Assembly (NCBI GenBank): GCA_028289455.1
Contig: JANQPN010000049.1
Span: 48,101-112,100, forward strand
DNA: 64,000 bases
Direction: 5' to 3'
Source of the DNA: Wenzhouxiangellaceae bacterium
GTDB lineage: Bacteria > Pseudomonadota > Gammaproteobacteria > Xanthomonadales > Wenzhouxiangellaceae
Shown here: positions 1-9,051 of the stretch, piece after piece
How positions within the stretch are numbered: position 1 is the stretch's first letter
How the letters are laid out: each line of letters begins with the position of its first letter
Program-made: the position numbers and the translations under genes
Notes under the pieces: generated by a model
Database searches by the model: none
The model's input: the letters and a program-made list of their open reading frames with translations, nothing else
Told to the model about the DNA's origin: nothing

Positions 1-397
1 TTATCTGTTGCTCCGCATAGGGGAAATTTCGCCGGAAACAATAACGGCAGTTAACGCTGCATGCACCGGTCAGCAGCAGTAATGCCCGCCCGTGATATTT
101 ATGCAAAATTCCAGGAGCTGCTGAGCTGGCCAGATCACCAACCGGATCATCAACGAAACCTTCAGCCTGAAAAGTCTCGTCAACCACCGGTAAAACCTGG
201 CGCAATAGCGGATCATGCCTATCGCCCGGATGAATTCTACGCAGATAGGCCTCCGGCACGCGCAGTGGAAACAGCTTGCTGCCGTGGTGCGCATCTGCCA
301 GCAAATGCAGTGGAAGATTCAGCCTGTCGAGCAGTTTTTCCGGAGTAATCAGGCTGTCGCGTAATTGCTGACGCCAATTTGTTGTTAAATTCGTCAT
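1..397 (-). CDS. epmB: EF-P beta-lysylation pathway lysine 2,3-aminomutase EpmB (N-terminal part; runs off the window)
   Basis: Radical SAM enzyme that converts (S)-alpha-lysine to (R)-beta-lysine, which EpmA then attaches to EF-P. Only the first 132 codons lie in the window; the gene continues past base 1. The visible part has the KamA-family segment LFPLRVPEAYLRRI, a DPLLRQVLP motif, and the iron-sulfur cluster motif CSVNCRYC (CxxxCxxC) followed by FRRNFPY, all typical of EpmB. The ATG (complement of 395-397) opens the frame. It is divergent from efp, its substrate-protein gene, which supports the call strongly. Confidence 0.93.
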   Translation of the reverse strand, partial: MTNLTTNWRQQLRDSLITPEKLLDRLNLPLHLLADAHHGSKLFPLRVPEAYLRRIHPGDRHDPLLRQVLPVVDETFQAEGFVDDPVGDLASSAAPGILHKYHGRALLLLTGACSVNCRYCFRRNFPYAEQQI

Positions 398-469
398 TAA
401 AGGCTGCCGTTTAAAGGCAGTTCGCGCTACCATAGCGGATTATTTTTGCAAGTTTGTTTGGGAGCATGC
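398..469. promoter_or_regulatory. Divergent epmB/efp control region
   Basis: The 72 bases between the two start codons must hold both promoters. Two short inverted repeats are visible: CTGCC/GGCAG at 404-420 and CGCTA/TAGCG at 425-437. A ribosome-binding GGGAG at 460-464 sits 5 nt before the efp ATG. No promoter box can be assigned with confidence. Confidence 0.4.
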
Positions 470-1039
470 ATGGCTAGTTACAATACCAACGAGTTTCGCA
501 GCGGGTTGAAAATCATACTCGATGGCGATCCATATAACATCGTTGAAAATGAATTTGTCAAACCGGGCAAAGGTCAGGCATTTAACCGTGTAAGGGTTAG
601 AAACCTGAAAACCGGCCGGGTTCTGGAACGCACCTTTAAATCAGGTGATTCTGTGGAAGCAGCGGATATCTTTGAGTTTGATGTCGAATATTTATATAAC
701 GACGGTGAATTCTGGCATTTCATGGATCCGAATAACTATGAACAGTATGCGGCCGGTGAAATCCAGGTGGGTGACGCACATCAATGGCTGAAAGAACAGG
801 ATGTGTGCAAGCTGATGCTGTGGAACGGAGAGCCGTTATCACTTGATCCACCAAACTTTGTTGAGCTTAAGATCACGCAGACCGATCCCGGTGTCCGCGG
901 AGACACTTCCGGCGGCGGCGGTAAACCGGCCACGCTGGAAACCGGTGCGGTTATCCGGGTACCGTTATTCGTCGGCGAAGGCGAAGTGGTACGGGTCGAT
1001 ACCCGAACCGGTGAATATGTTTCCCGCGTAAAAGACTGA
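470..1039 (+). CDS. efp: Translation elongation factor P (EF-P)
   Basis: EF-P binds between the ribosomal P and E sites and relieves stalling at polyproline stretches. The product is 189 residues, the usual EF-P length. The start at 470 (MASYNTNEF) is preferred over an upstream in-frame TTG because GGGAG precedes it and the length then fits. The N-terminal KOW-like domain carries the loop PGKGQAF with Lys34, the residue that receives beta-lysine in EpmA/EpmB organisms; epmB lies divergently next door. The C-terminal part is the OB-fold domain ([16 protein letters not shown] and following). No anomalies. Confidence 0.97.
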   Translation: MASYNTNEFRSGLKIILDGDPYNIVENEFVKPGKGQAFNRVRVRNLKTGRVLERTFKSGDSVEAADIFEFDVEYLYNDGEFWHFMDPNNYEQYAAGEIQVGDAHQWLKEQDVCKLMLWNGEPLSLDPPNFVELKITQTDPGVRGDTSGGGGKPATLETGAVIRVPLFVGEGEVVRVDTRTGEYVSRVKD

Positions 1040-1047
1040 GAAAAAAG

Positions 1048-2388
1048 GTGTCAGAGCAAACCCGCTATGCAATAAGCGCCAGTTGGGTGGTGCCGATGGA
1101 GCCGGAAAATACGGTTCTGAAAGACCATACGGTGATTATTGAGCAGGATAAGATAATCGACCTGCTGCCTACTGCAGAATTGCAGCAACGCTACCCGGAT
1201 ATTTCGGTCGAAGCATTGCCCGGGCATGCGTTGATCCCAGGGTTGATCAACATGCATGCGCACTCGGCAATGACATTGATGCGTGGTCTGGCAGATGACC
1301 TGCAATTGTCTGTCTGGCTCAACGATCATATCTGGCCTGCAGAGCAGCGCTGGATGGGGCCGGAATATGTTCATAACGGTGCCCAGCTGGCTGTGCTCGA
1401 ATACCTGCGTGGCGGTATAACCCTGTTCAACGACAACTATTTTTACCCGGATGTTACTGCGGCGGTAACCAGCCAGGCTGGTTTACGGGCCTGTATCGGC
1501 TTACCGGTCATCAATTTTCCCACAACCTGGGCACGCAATACCGATGAGTATTTTGCCCGAGGTCTGGAAATACATCAGTCACTGAAGGGCGATAAGCTGA
1601 TTACAACGGCATTTGCACCGCATGCGCCATATTCTGTTGACGATGACAGTTTTCTACGCATTCGTAAGCTGGCTGAAGAAATGGATATCCCCATTCACCT
1701 GCATCTGCTGGAAACCGCCGGTGAAATTGCCGACAGCGAACGTGACTTCGGCTTAAGGCCGCTGGCCCGTATGCAGCAGCTCAATCTGCTGGATACACGG
1801 TTGCTGGCAGTTCATATGACTGCACTCAACGATGCCGATATTGAAACGGTAGCCCGACATGGTGTGAATGTGGTGCATTGCCCTGAGTCGAATCTGAAGC
1901 TGGCCAGTGGTATCTGCCCGGTCGCCAAGCTGCTGGATGCCGGTGTCAATGTCAGTGTCGGCACTGATGGCGCAGCCAGTAATAACGATCTGGACTTGCT
2001 GGGTGAAATACGCACAGCTGCGTTGTTGGCAAAAGGCTTCAGTGGTAACCCTGAAGCAGTACCGGCGGCAACTGCATTAGCGATGATCACCATCAATGCA
2101 GCCCGAGCATTGGGAATGGAACATCAGCTGGGGTCTTTAGTGCCCGGCAAGCAGGCGGATATTTGTGCGGTGGATTTATCCGCACCGGAAACCCAGCCGA
2201 TTCATAATGTGATTTCGCATCTGGTGTATGCCACCAACCGTCAGCAGGTTCAGCATGTGTGGGTGGCCGGTAGGAGGTTGCTCAGGAACCGTGAGCCGCT
2301 GACCTTGGACGTTGAGGAAATCACCAGTAATGCACGCGTGTGGCAGAAACGGGTAGGCAAGGATTATGTGGCACAGGCAGGCGCATAA
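1048..2388 (+). CDS. mtaD: TRZ/ATZ-family amidohydrolase, probable 5'-methylthioadenosine/S-adenosylhomocysteine deaminase
   Basis: Zinc amidohydrolase of 446 residues that deaminates the adenine ring of S-adenosylhomocysteine or methylthioadenosine. The start is a GTG at 1048, 8 bases after efp. Visible motifs: the metal-binding NMHAHSAMTLMRG near residue 70, a HLHLLET segment, VVHCPESNLKLASG, and VGTDGAASNNDLDLL with the catalytic Asp. The order TRZ/ATZ hydrolase, ubiG, HAD phosphatase is also found in Pseudomonas, which supports functional assignment by context. The exact substrate (guanine-, SAH- or MTA-type) cannot be fixed from sequence alone. Confidence 0.85.
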   Translation: MSEQTRYAISASWVVPMEPENTVLKDHTVIIEQDKIIDLLPTAELQQRYPDISVEALPGHALIPGLINMHAHSAMTLMRGLADDLQLSVWLNDHIWPAEQRWMGPEYVHNGAQLAVLEYLRGGITLFNDNYFYPDVTAAVTSQAGLRACIGLPVINFPTTWARNTDEYFARGLEIHQSLKGDKLITTAFAPHAPYSVDDDSFLRIRKLAEEMDIPIHLHLLETAGEIADSERDFGLRPLARMQQLNLLDTRLLAVHMTALNDADIETVARHGVNVVHCPESNLKLASGICPVAKLLDAGVNVSVGTDGAASNNDLDLLGEIRTAALLAKGFSGNPEAVPAATALAMITINAARALGMEHQLGSLVPGKQADICAVDLSAPETQPIHNVISHLVYATNRQQVQHVWVAGRRLLRNREPLTLDVEEITSNARVWQKRVGKDYVAQAGA

Positions 2389-2415
2389 AGGCGCAGCAAT
2401 TCACGGGGTGTCAGG

Positions 2416-3132
2416 ATGAACCAGCCGGAGCTTACAGCAGCGGCCAATGTAGATGCCGGGGAACAACAGCAGTTTGCCTCCATGGCCAGTCGCTGGTGGG
2501 ATCAGCAGGGTGAGTTCAAGGCGCTGCATGATATCAACCCGGCCCGCCTGGCATATGTTGCAGCGCGCTGCGAGCTGGCGGAAAAAGCCACGCTGGATAT
2601 CGGCTGCGGCGGCGGCATACTGGCGGAAAGCATGGCTGCAGCAGGCGCTGAAGTAACCGGTATTGATATTACCCGTGAAGTTTTAGAAGTGGCAAAGCTG
2701 CATCTGCTGGAATCCGGTCGCCAGGTTGATTACCGCCTGATCACCGCCGAGCAGCTGGCAGAACAACAGCCCGGTTGTTTTGCTCAGATTACCTGTATGG
2801 AAATGTTGGAGCATGTGCCGGATCCGGCATCAATAGTCAATGCCTGTGCTGAATTGCTGAAGCCGGGCGGACAAGTTTTTTTCAGTACATTGAATCGTTC
2901 GCCACTGGCATTTGGCTTAGGGATAGTTGCAGCAGAATATGTATTGAATCTGGTGCCGCGCGGTACGCATCGCTACGACCGTTTTATCCGGCCTTCTGAA
3001 TTGGCCGGCTGGTGCCGCCATGCCGGTTTGACGGTTAAGGATATCAGCGCGCTGCATTACAACCCACTGACCCGCAAAGCCAGTGTCGGCGGTACACCGC
3101 GTGTCAACTACCTGCTGCATGCCGGTTTATGA
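2416..3132 (+). CDS. ubiG: Ubiquinone biosynthesis 3-O-methyltransferase UbiG
   Basis: SAM-dependent O-methyltransferase acting twice in ubiquinone synthesis. 238 residues, standard length. The family N-terminus FASMASRWWDQQGEFKALHDINPARL is followed by the SAM-binding glycine loop DIGCGGGILAE, GAEVTGIDIT, and the CMEMLEHVPDP motif; the C-terminal RGTHRYDRFIRPSEL is characteristic of UbiG. It follows mtaD by 27 bases and precedes the HAD phosphatase, so co-transcription is likely. Its presence indicates a ubiquinone-using proteobacterium. Confidence 0.95.
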   Translation: MNQPELTAAANVDAGEQQQFASMASRWWDQQGEFKALHDINPARLAYVAARCELAEKATLDIGCGGGILAESMAAAGAEVTGIDITREVLEVAKLHLLESGRQVDYRLITAEQLAEQQPGCFAQITCMEMLEHVPDPASIVNACAELLKPGGQVFFSTLNRSPLAFGLGIVAAEYVLNLVPRGTHRYDRFIRPSELAGWCRHAGLTVKDISALHYNPLTRKASVGGTPRVNYLLHAGL

Positions 3133-3156
3133 ACAGATTGTTTGGTGAATGACGGC

Positions 3157-3843
3157 ATGAATCGGGCAACAGATATCAACGGTTTTTTATTTGATCTGGA
3201 CGGCACTTTGCTGGACAGTGCACCGGATTTGACCCTGGCCTTGAATAAAGTCCGGGCTGACTATCAGTTGCCGCCCATGCCGGTGGAAACCGTGCGCGCC
3301 GGAGTATCACGTGGTGCCGCAGGGATGCTGGCCCTGGGTTTTCCAGGTATCGCAGAGAGCGAATACCGGACGATTCGTGACAGGTTTCTGGAATATTATG
3401 GTGCTGGCAGTACTGAGCTCAGTCAGCCTTTTACAGGTGTCAGCGAGTTGCTCGACCAGCTTGATGCAGATGCTGTCCCGTGGGGAATCGTGACCAACAA
3501 AAGCACCCGTTTGACTTTGCCTATTGTCACCGAGCTGGGCTGGCATGCGCGTGCCCGAATTGTGGTGTGTGGTGATACTACAGACCAGCCAAAACCAGCT
3601 GCTAAACCGGTTATTCTGGCCTGTGATGCCTTGGCGATAGACCCCCAGGAAGTCATTATGATCGGTGATGACCCAAGAGATATCCAGGCCGGTAAAGCAG
3701 CCGGCTGCCATACTGCTGCCGTTGCCTGGGGCTATGGGGATATTAAATCTGATGGGCTGCAGGCAGCTGATTATGTTTATGCTGAGGTAAGCGATATTAC
3801 CGCTATGGCTGTCCGGCGTGCAGACGATGGAGTAACTGGATGA
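3157..3843 (+). CDS. mupP: HAD-superfamily phosphatase, Gph/MupP-like
   Basis: HAD hydrolase of 228 residues. Motif I is FDLDGTLLDSAPDL, motif II lies in GIVTNKS, and motif III/IV is IGDDPRDIQAGKAAGC. It resembles phosphoglycolate phosphatases. In Pseudomonas the gene directly after ubiG in this arrangement is MupP, the N-acetylmuramate-6-phosphate phosphatase of the cell-wall recycling route to UDP-MurNAc, so that role is inferred from context. The ATG at 3157 was chosen; in-frame TTG 3142 and GTG 3145 are alternatives. Its stop overlaps the hslO start in an ATGA. Confidence 0.75.
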   Translation: MNRATDINGFLFDLDGTLLDSAPDLTLALNKVRADYQLPPMPVETVRAGVSRGAAGMLALGFPGIAESEYRTIRDRFLEYYGAGSTELSQPFTGVSELLDQLDADAVPWGIVTNKSTRLTLPIVTELGWHARARIVVCGDTTDQPKPAAKPVILACDALAIDPQEVIMIGDDPRDIQAGKAAGCHTAAVAWGYGDIKSDGLQAADYVYAEVSDITAMAVRRADDGVTG

Positions 3844-4733
3844 GTGGTGCCTCGTCGGAGGTCAATTCGAGCGATTGGCTGTATGCTTTTGCTTTTGCCG
3901 ATTATCCGGTTCGCGGCGCATTGGCTTGTTTGCCGGACACCTGGCAGGCACTGAGTTCGCGCCGGCAATATCCGCATCCAATGGATCACTGGCTGGCGGA
4001 TATGCTGACTTCCATTGCGCTGATTCGCAGTGGTATCAAAGCCAGCGGACGGTTGAGCCTGCAGATTCGCGGCCAGGCCAACCCGCATTTATTGAGCGTG
4101 GAGTGTAATGAGCATTGGCAATTGCGCGGAATGGCGCGTTATCGGGCGCAACTGGCATTGGCCGACAAACTGTCGGAAATTGATTCCGGATTATTAACTA
4201 TGCAGCTGGAACCGCCCGGGGAGGGGGTAAGCTACCAGGGGGTTGTACCGCTGGCAGGCGATAGAATTGCCGAGGCCATGCAGAACTATTTCCAGAAATC
4301 CGAGCAGCTGCCGACCTGTTTTATCCTGGGATTCACCGAGCAGTGTCCAACCGGCTTGATGCTGCAGCGGATGCCGGGTGAAATGGCCGAAGACGACTGG
4401 CGGCGCATTAATATGCTGGCAGCCACACTTAGCCATCATGAGCTGCAACAGCAGCAACCGGAAAAACTGCTGAAAAAACTGTTCTATGAAGAGCAGATAG
4501 AATTATTTGCAGCTCAATCCCCACGTTTCTGCTGCAGTTGCAGTCGGGAGCGGGTATCACGCATGTTACTGCAGCTGGGTCATGAGGAAGCCAGCAGTAT
4601 AGTCGCCGAGCAGGGTCGTGTGGATGTTGCCTGTGAGCATTGCGGCGAAGGTTACGGTTTTGATCAGATAGATATTGAACACCTGTTCGCCAGCCAGGAT
4701 GCCGCTGCGCCGGTCAGCGACCGGGTCCAGTAA
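3840..4733 (+). CDS. hslO: Redox-regulated chaperone Hsp33
   Basis: Hsp33 is a holdase switched on by oxidation of a C-terminal zinc centre. 297 residues, normal length. The four zinc cysteines are visible as CSC (in FCCSCSRERV) and CEHC (in DVACEHCGEGY) near the C-terminus; the linker and N-terminal segments (LLSVECNEHWQLRGMARY; MLQRMPGE, where the family usually has LLQRLPG) match the family. The start overlaps the mupP-like stop by 4 bases (ATGA), indicating translational coupling. The extra cysteine before CSC is not part of the standard motif. Confidence 0.93.
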   Translation: MSGASSEVNSSDWLYAFAFADYPVRGALACLPDTWQALSSRRQYPHPMDHWLADMLTSIALIRSGIKASGRLSLQIRGQANPHLLSVECNEHWQLRGMARYRAQLALADKLSEIDSGLLTMQLEPPGEGVSYQGVVPLAGDRIAEAMQNYFQKSEQLPTCFILGFTEQCPTGLMLQRMPGEMAEDDWRRINMLAATLSHHELQQQQPEKLLKKLFYEEQIELFAAQSPRFCCSCSRERVSRMLLQLGHEEASSIVAEQGRVDVACEHCGEGYGFDQIDIEHLFASQDAAAPVSDRVQ

Positions 4734-4746
4734 TCCGGAACTGCGG

Positions 4747-5595
4747 ATGCAGGCTGCAGCACGGCAATGGTGTAATGAACGTCTGACGGCAGCGATTGTT
4801 CCCTGGCCGTTGCTACAGGCATTTATACCGCAGGAACAGCATGATGAACTGTTGGCCGGCCAGGCATTTGTCAGTGCACTGGTAGACCTGGTATTCAGCC
4901 ATCAGCAGGTTGATATAGCCATGCACAAGCTGGCGTGGTGGCGACAGGAGTTGCCACGGCATGCTGAAAGTGCTCATCCTGCATTTATTGCTTTACGGGA
5001 AAGCGGGCTGGGCAACAGCTGGGACTGGTCAGGCTGTGATGCATGGTGTGACGGACTGAGTAAGCTGCTGGAAATGGATACGCCGGTCAATCAGACTGAG
5101 TTGTGGCAACAAATGCAGCAGCTGGCAGGTCAGGGAATGCAGTTGCTGCAAACAGCTGTATCACCGTTGCCAGATGATTCGAGCTGCCGGCAGTCTGGTA
5201 GTGATATCGCTGCAGCATCGCAAATTGTGATCCTGGCCAACCGGTTATCGGTCAATTCCATCGCCTCGCGCTGGTTGCCGCTGAATTTACATGCACGCTA
5301 TCTGCTGCAGCTGGATCAGCAACCGGTATCTTCGAAACAGGAAGACGGTTTGGAACTGGCTGGTAGAGATTTACTGGAACCGGCAAAACAGGCCCTGTAT
5401 AAGGCTGAAGTCAAACCGGCAGAGGGCGTCGAGCGGAGCTGGTTACGGTTACTGGCTTTGCAGCGTGAGTTGGGTATGCTAGCCGCCAGACAGCTTCAGC
5501 GTCAGTCTGCGCAGATTTGGCATGAGCCGATAACAACAGTTGGCCCCTTGAGTGCCTGGCATGGCTGGCGGGCAGTTCGCCGATTAAAGGTCTAA
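4747..5595 (+). CDS. Squalene/phytoene synthase-family protein, degenerate
   Basis: The segment AMHKLAWWRQELPRHAESAHP followed by ALRESGL matches the KLAWWRDEL...HP...AL region of the trans-isoprenyl diphosphate synthase (SQS/PSY) superfamily. The first aspartate-rich catalytic motif expected just before it is replaced by VDLVFSHQQVD, so prenyl-transfer activity is doubtful; the protein may be a structural homologue (as in NDUFAF6-like proteins). About 282 residues from ATG 4747; an in-frame ATG at 4675 would overlap hslO by 59 bases. It follows hslO by 13 bases and probably shares its transcript. Confidence 0.65.
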   Translation: MQAAARQWCNERLTAAIVPWPLLQAFIPQEQHDELLAGQAFVSALVDLVFSHQQVDIAMHKLAWWRQELPRHAESAHPAFIALRESGLGNSWDWSGCDAWCDGLSKLLEMDTPVNQTELWQQMQQLAGQGMQLLQTAVSPLPDDSSCRQSGSDIAAASQIVILANRLSVNSIASRWLPLNLHARYLLQLDQQPVSSKQEDGLELAGRDLLEPAKQALYKAEVKPAEGVERSWLRLLALQRELGMLAARQLQRQSAQIWHEPITTVGPLSAWHGWRAVRRLKV

Positions 5596-5625
5596 AACCG
5601 GTTAAACAGAATGACGGGTAATCAT

Positions 5626-6009
5626 ATGCAGGACACACAAATTTATCAGGGTGGTTGTCATTGCGGTGATGTGCGATTTCAATTAAACATGCCTCAAATA
5701 ACCGCAATAACCCGCTGTAACTGCTCAATGTGCAGCAAAAATGATTTCCTGCATGTGTTTGTACCGCATCAGCAGTTTGAATTGCTTAGCGATGCTGCAG
5801 CGTTGACTGAGTATCGGTTTCACACCGGCGCAGCCCGGCATTTGTTCTGCAGCCGTTGTGGAATCAAATCCTATTACCAGCCGCGTTCGCACCCGGACTG
5901 CTGGAGTGTCAACGCACGCTGTATCGAACAACTGGATATTGACGCGTTACAGGTGGATGAATTTGATGGTCAGAACTGGTCAACAGCCCGGCAGCGGCTA
6001 AGCGAGTGA
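5626..6009 (+). CDS. GFA-family (glutathione-dependent formaldehyde-activating/CENP-V-like) zinc protein
   Basis: Small single-domain protein of the GFA family, 127 residues from ATG 5626 (5611 is an in-frame alternative start). Zinc cysteines are visible in GGCHCGDVRF, CNCSMCSKND and FCSRCGIKSYY, in the family order. Biochemical roles of most GFA proteins are unknown. Two further GFA genes lie at 9658 and 59687, so the family is repeated in this window. It lies between the hslO-linked gene and the Mla-like operon with no obvious operon partner. Confidence 0.85.
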   Translation: MQDTQIYQGGCHCGDVRFQLNMPQITAITRCNCSMCSKNDFLHVFVPHQQFELLSDAAALTEYRFHTGAARHLFCSRCGIKSYYQPRSHPDCWSVNARCIEQLDIDALQVDEFDGQNWSTARQRLSE

Positions 6010-6080
6010 CAGTTGATAAATTCCAGCTGGCATCCTGGCGGCATCCTGTACAATAATCAGCATGGCGGGATGGCTGAACA

Positions 6081-7214
6081 ATGACTAAACCTGGTATTAA
6101 AATGCAGGCCGGAGATTCCGGTTACGAGGCGCTGATCAGTGGCGACTGGACACTGCCGTTTGCAGCCGGGTTGGAACAGCAGATTTCTGTGGCGCGCAAA
6201 TACTCGCCGGATACCACCGGCAAGCTTAATCTCAGTGATCTGAAATCCCTGGATACCACTGGAGGATTACTGCTGCTGCGCCTGCTGGGCGGCGTCACGC
6301 CCGATGGTCTGGCGGAAAAGCTGATCGGCACCAGTTCCAATCATCTGTTGCTGCTGCGAACCATCTGTGAGGCCCTGCAGCAGGAATCGCATCCGCGGCG
6401 GCCGAAAAGCCAGGGCATAGACAAAATGTTTGATCGAACCGGGCGCTGGGCAGTGGATACCTGGACCCAGGTGCGGGTGCTGCTGCATTTTGTTGGTGTG
6501 GTCATCGTTACCACGGTACGCAATCTGCTCCAGCCGTGGCGAATGCGTTGGACTTCGCTGGTCTACCATATCGAGCATGTTGGCCTGGATGCAGTGCCCA
6601 TAGTCAGCCTGCTGAGTTTTCTGGTCGGCGGGGTAATCGCTTTCCTTGGTGCAACGATTCTGCGTGATTTCGGTGCTCAGATTTACACTGTGGAGTTGGT
6701 GGGCTACGCGTTTTTTCGCGAATTCGGTGTGCTGCTGCCGGCCATTTTGCTGGCCGGGCGCTCAGGTAGCGCTTTTACTGCCCAGATCGGATCGATGAAA
6801 AGCAATGAAGAGCTGGATGCACTGAAGACACTGGGCATGGACCCGATATGCGTACTGGTGATGCCCAGAGTGGTCGCATTGCTGATTATGCTGCCGATGC
6901 TGTCGTTCGGTTCAATGATGATGGGCCTGATCGGCGGTGGTGTGGTCAGTGCGCTGATTCTGGATATTTCACCTGGCATGTTCGCTGCACGAATTTACGA
7001 ATATACATCCATTAATCATTTCTGGGTGGGAATCTGCAAGGCGCCGGTGTTTGCCTTCATGATTGCCATCGTTGGCTGCCTGGAAGGTTTTAAGGTAACC
7101 GGCAGCGCAGAATCGGTTGGACGGCACACCACATCGTCGGTAGTACAGTCTATTTTCCTGGTATTGGTGGCAGACTCAATGTTTGCTGTATTTTTTGAAC
7201 AACTGGGTATCTGA
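6081..7214 (+). CDS. mlaE: MlaE-family ABC transporter permease with N-terminal STAS domain
   Basis: Inner-membrane permease of an MCE-type lipid transporter. Residues ~1-100 form a STAS-like domain (VARKYSPDTTGKLNLSDLKSLDTTGG), fused in front of the MlaE permease; in E. coli the STAS protein MlaB is separate. The permease part shows the conserved VPIVSLLSFLVGGVIAF, LAGRSGSAFTAQIGSMK, NEELDALKTLGMDP and C-terminal GRHTTSSVVQSIF. The next gene (ATPase) starts at the base after its stop, so the operon is tight. Confidence 0.9.
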   Translation: MTKPGIKMQAGDSGYEALISGDWTLPFAAGLEQQISVARKYSPDTTGKLNLSDLKSLDTTGGLLLLRLLGGVTPDGLAEKLIGTSSNHLLLLRTICEALQQESHPRRPKSQGIDKMFDRTGRWAVDTWTQVRVLLHFVGVVIVTTVRNLLQPWRMRWTSLVYHIEHVGLDAVPIVSLLSFLVGGVIAFLGATILRDFGAQIYTVELVGYAFFREFGVLLPAILLAGRSGSAFTAQIGSMKSNEELDALKTLGMDPICVLVMPRVVALLIMLPMLSFGSMMMGLIGGGVVSALILDISPGMFAARIYEYTSINHFWVGICKAPVFAFMIAIVGCLEGFKVTGSAESVGRHTTSSVVQSIFLVLVADSMFAVFFEQLGI

Positions 7215-8024
7215 ATGTCGACCAGCGCAAGCCAAATTCATACAGACAGTGATCGCGAGAACGTTATTGAAGTGCGCGGGCTGGTCAACCGATTCGGTGA
7301 AAACCTGGTGCATGATGACCTGGATCTGGATGTCCGGCGGGGTGAAATTCTGGGTGTGGTTGGCGGTTCTGGGACGGGTAAGTCAGTATTGCTGCGCAGT
7401 ATCGTCGGTCTGCTCAAACCAACCGCTGGCGATATCAGCCTGTTCGGCCAGCCCCAGGCTCAAGTGCTGGCCGAATATGAACAGGGCAAGAACATTCGTT
7501 ACGGGGTAATGTTTCAGGATGGCGCATTGTTCTCCTCGTTAACGGTTCGGGAAAACATCAAACTGGCCATCAGTGAACACTTTGATATCAGCGATGATCT
7601 GCTGCATCCGTTATCCTGCATGAAAATATCGCTGGTGGGTCTGCCGGCACATTCAGCCACCCTGTATCCGTCATCCCTGTCAGGTGGAATGCGCAAGCGC
7701 GCCGGTCTGGCCAGGGCGCTGGCGATGGAGCCGGAATTGTTGTTTCTGGATGAACCGACTGCCGGACTGGACCCGGTATCGGCCGATGGCATTGACCAGC
7801 TGCTGAGAACCTTGCGGGATACGCTTGGTTTGACAGTTTTTCTGGTCACTCATGATCTGGATACGTTACATGCGATCTGTGATCGCATTGCAGTGCTGGC
7901 GGAACATAAAGTGCTGACGGTCGGGCCGCTGGATGAAGTGGCTCAATATGATCATCCCTGGGTGCAGGAATATTTCAGTGGTCCGCGCGGGCGGATCGTT
8001 ACGTCGCAATACACAGACGCGTAG
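7215..8024 (+). CDS. mlaF: MlaF-like ABC transporter ATP-binding protein
   Basis: ATPase of the MCE lipid transporter, 269 residues. Walker A GGSGTGKS at residues ~50-57, Q-loop in MFQDGALFSSL, ABC signature LSGGMRKRAGLARAL, Walker B LLFLDEPTAGLDPVSA and the H-loop VTHDLDT are all intact. The LSGGMRKR signature is characteristic of MlaF-type ATPases. It abuts the permease gene and is followed after 23 bases by the MCE-domain protein. Confidence 0.92.
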   Translation: MSTSASQIHTDSDRENVIEVRGLVNRFGENLVHDDLDLDVRRGEILGVVGGSGTGKSVLLRSIVGLLKPTAGDISLFGQPQAQVLAEYEQGKNIRYGVMFQDGALFSSLTVRENIKLAISEHFDISDDLLHPLSCMKISLVGLPAHSATLYPSSLSGGMRKRAGLARALAMEPELLFLDEPTAGLDPVSADGIDQLLRTLRDTLGLTVFLVTHDLDTLHAICDRIAVLAEHKVLTVGPLDEVAQYDHPWVQEYFSGPRGRIVTSQYTDA

Positions 8025-8047
8025 TATGGGTTGATAGAGGAAACCAT

Positions 8048-9022
8048 ATGGAACCCAAAGCCAATTTTATTCTTATCGGTGCATTCACCATTGCCGCCGG
8101 CATGGCGATGTTTTTCTTTGTTATCTGGCTGGGCAAGTTCGCAGTTGATCAGGAATTCAACTACTACGACATTATTTTTGAAGAAGCGGTAACCGGGCTG
8201 GGTAATCGCGGGGCAGTGATGTTCAACGGTATTCAGGTGGGCGAGGTGATTCAGCTGAATGTTGATCCCACCAATCCCGGCCGCGTGATCGCGCGGGTTC
8301 GAACTGAAGCAGGTACACCGGTTCGCGCTGACACCAAAGCCCAACTGGGTTTTCAGGGCTTCACCGGCCTGGCTTTTATCGAACTGGAAGGCGGATCGCC
8401 CAACAGCCCGATGATTGAAGATGTCAGCCAGCAGCCGATACCGATTATTGTTGCTGAGACCTCAGATCTGCAAAGCCTGCTGAACAGCAGCGGCACCCTG
8501 TTTGAAAACATCAACGATCTGCTGCTGCGGGTTAATAAGGTGGTCAGCGATGAAAATGCCGACCGGGTTTCCAATTTGCTGGAAAATATTGAGCTGACCA
8601 CTGAAGAAATTGCGCTGCACAGGGCCGCAATCGGCGACACACTGGAAGGCCTGCGCGTGGCTACCGACCAGGCCAATGCAACCTTGGCCAGAATTGAGCG
8701 GGTTAGTGCAGATTTCGAAGGTTACTGGGATGAACATAATGCCCAGTTGGGCGAGGATTTGCTGGCGGTTACCAGCGATGCGCGTGCCACCGCCGCCCAG
8801 GCGCGGATGCTGGCCGAACGCCTGGATACCATATTCAGCCGCAATGAAGCAGCAGTTGATCAGTTTGCTCAGGATGGTCTGGGACAGGTGGCACCCACAT
8901 TACAGGATTTCAGACTACTGGTCAGACGCCTTGAGTCGGTTGCCCGGAATTTTGAAAACAACCCGTCCGGTTTTCTGCTGGGCGATGAGCAGACGGTTGA
9001 ATTTCAGCCGGCAGGCAATTAG
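8048..9022 (+). CDS. mlaD: MCE-domain substrate-binding protein (MlaD-like)
   Basis: Membrane-anchored MCE protein of 324 residues that forms the periplasmic ring of the lipid transporter. An N-terminal transmembrane helix (residues ~8-28, ILIGAFTIAAGMAMFFFVIW) precedes one MCE domain (VTGLGNRGAVMFNGIQVGEV ... FTGLAFIELEGG). The remaining ~170 residues are predicted helical, as in longer MlaD-type proteins. A good ribosome-binding site, AGAGGAAA, lies just upstream of the ATG. Confidence 0.9.
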   Translation: MEPKANFILIGAFTIAAGMAMFFFVIWLGKFAVDQEFNYYDIIFEEAVTGLGNRGAVMFNGIQVGEVIQLNVDPTNPGRVIARVRTEAGTPVRADTKAQLGFQGFTGLAFIELEGGSPNSPMIEDVSQQPIPIIVAETSDLQSLLNSSGTLFENINDLLLRVNKVVSDENADRVSNLLENIELTTEEIALHRAAIGDTLEGLRVATDQANATLARIERVSADFEGYWDEHNAQLGEDLLAVTSDARATAAQARMLAERLDTIFSRNEAAVDQFAQDGLGQVAPTLQDFRLLVRRLESVARNFENNPSGFLLGDEQTVEFQPAGN

Positions 9023-9051
9023 GCAGATCGATGCAGTATCGGGAGCACAAC

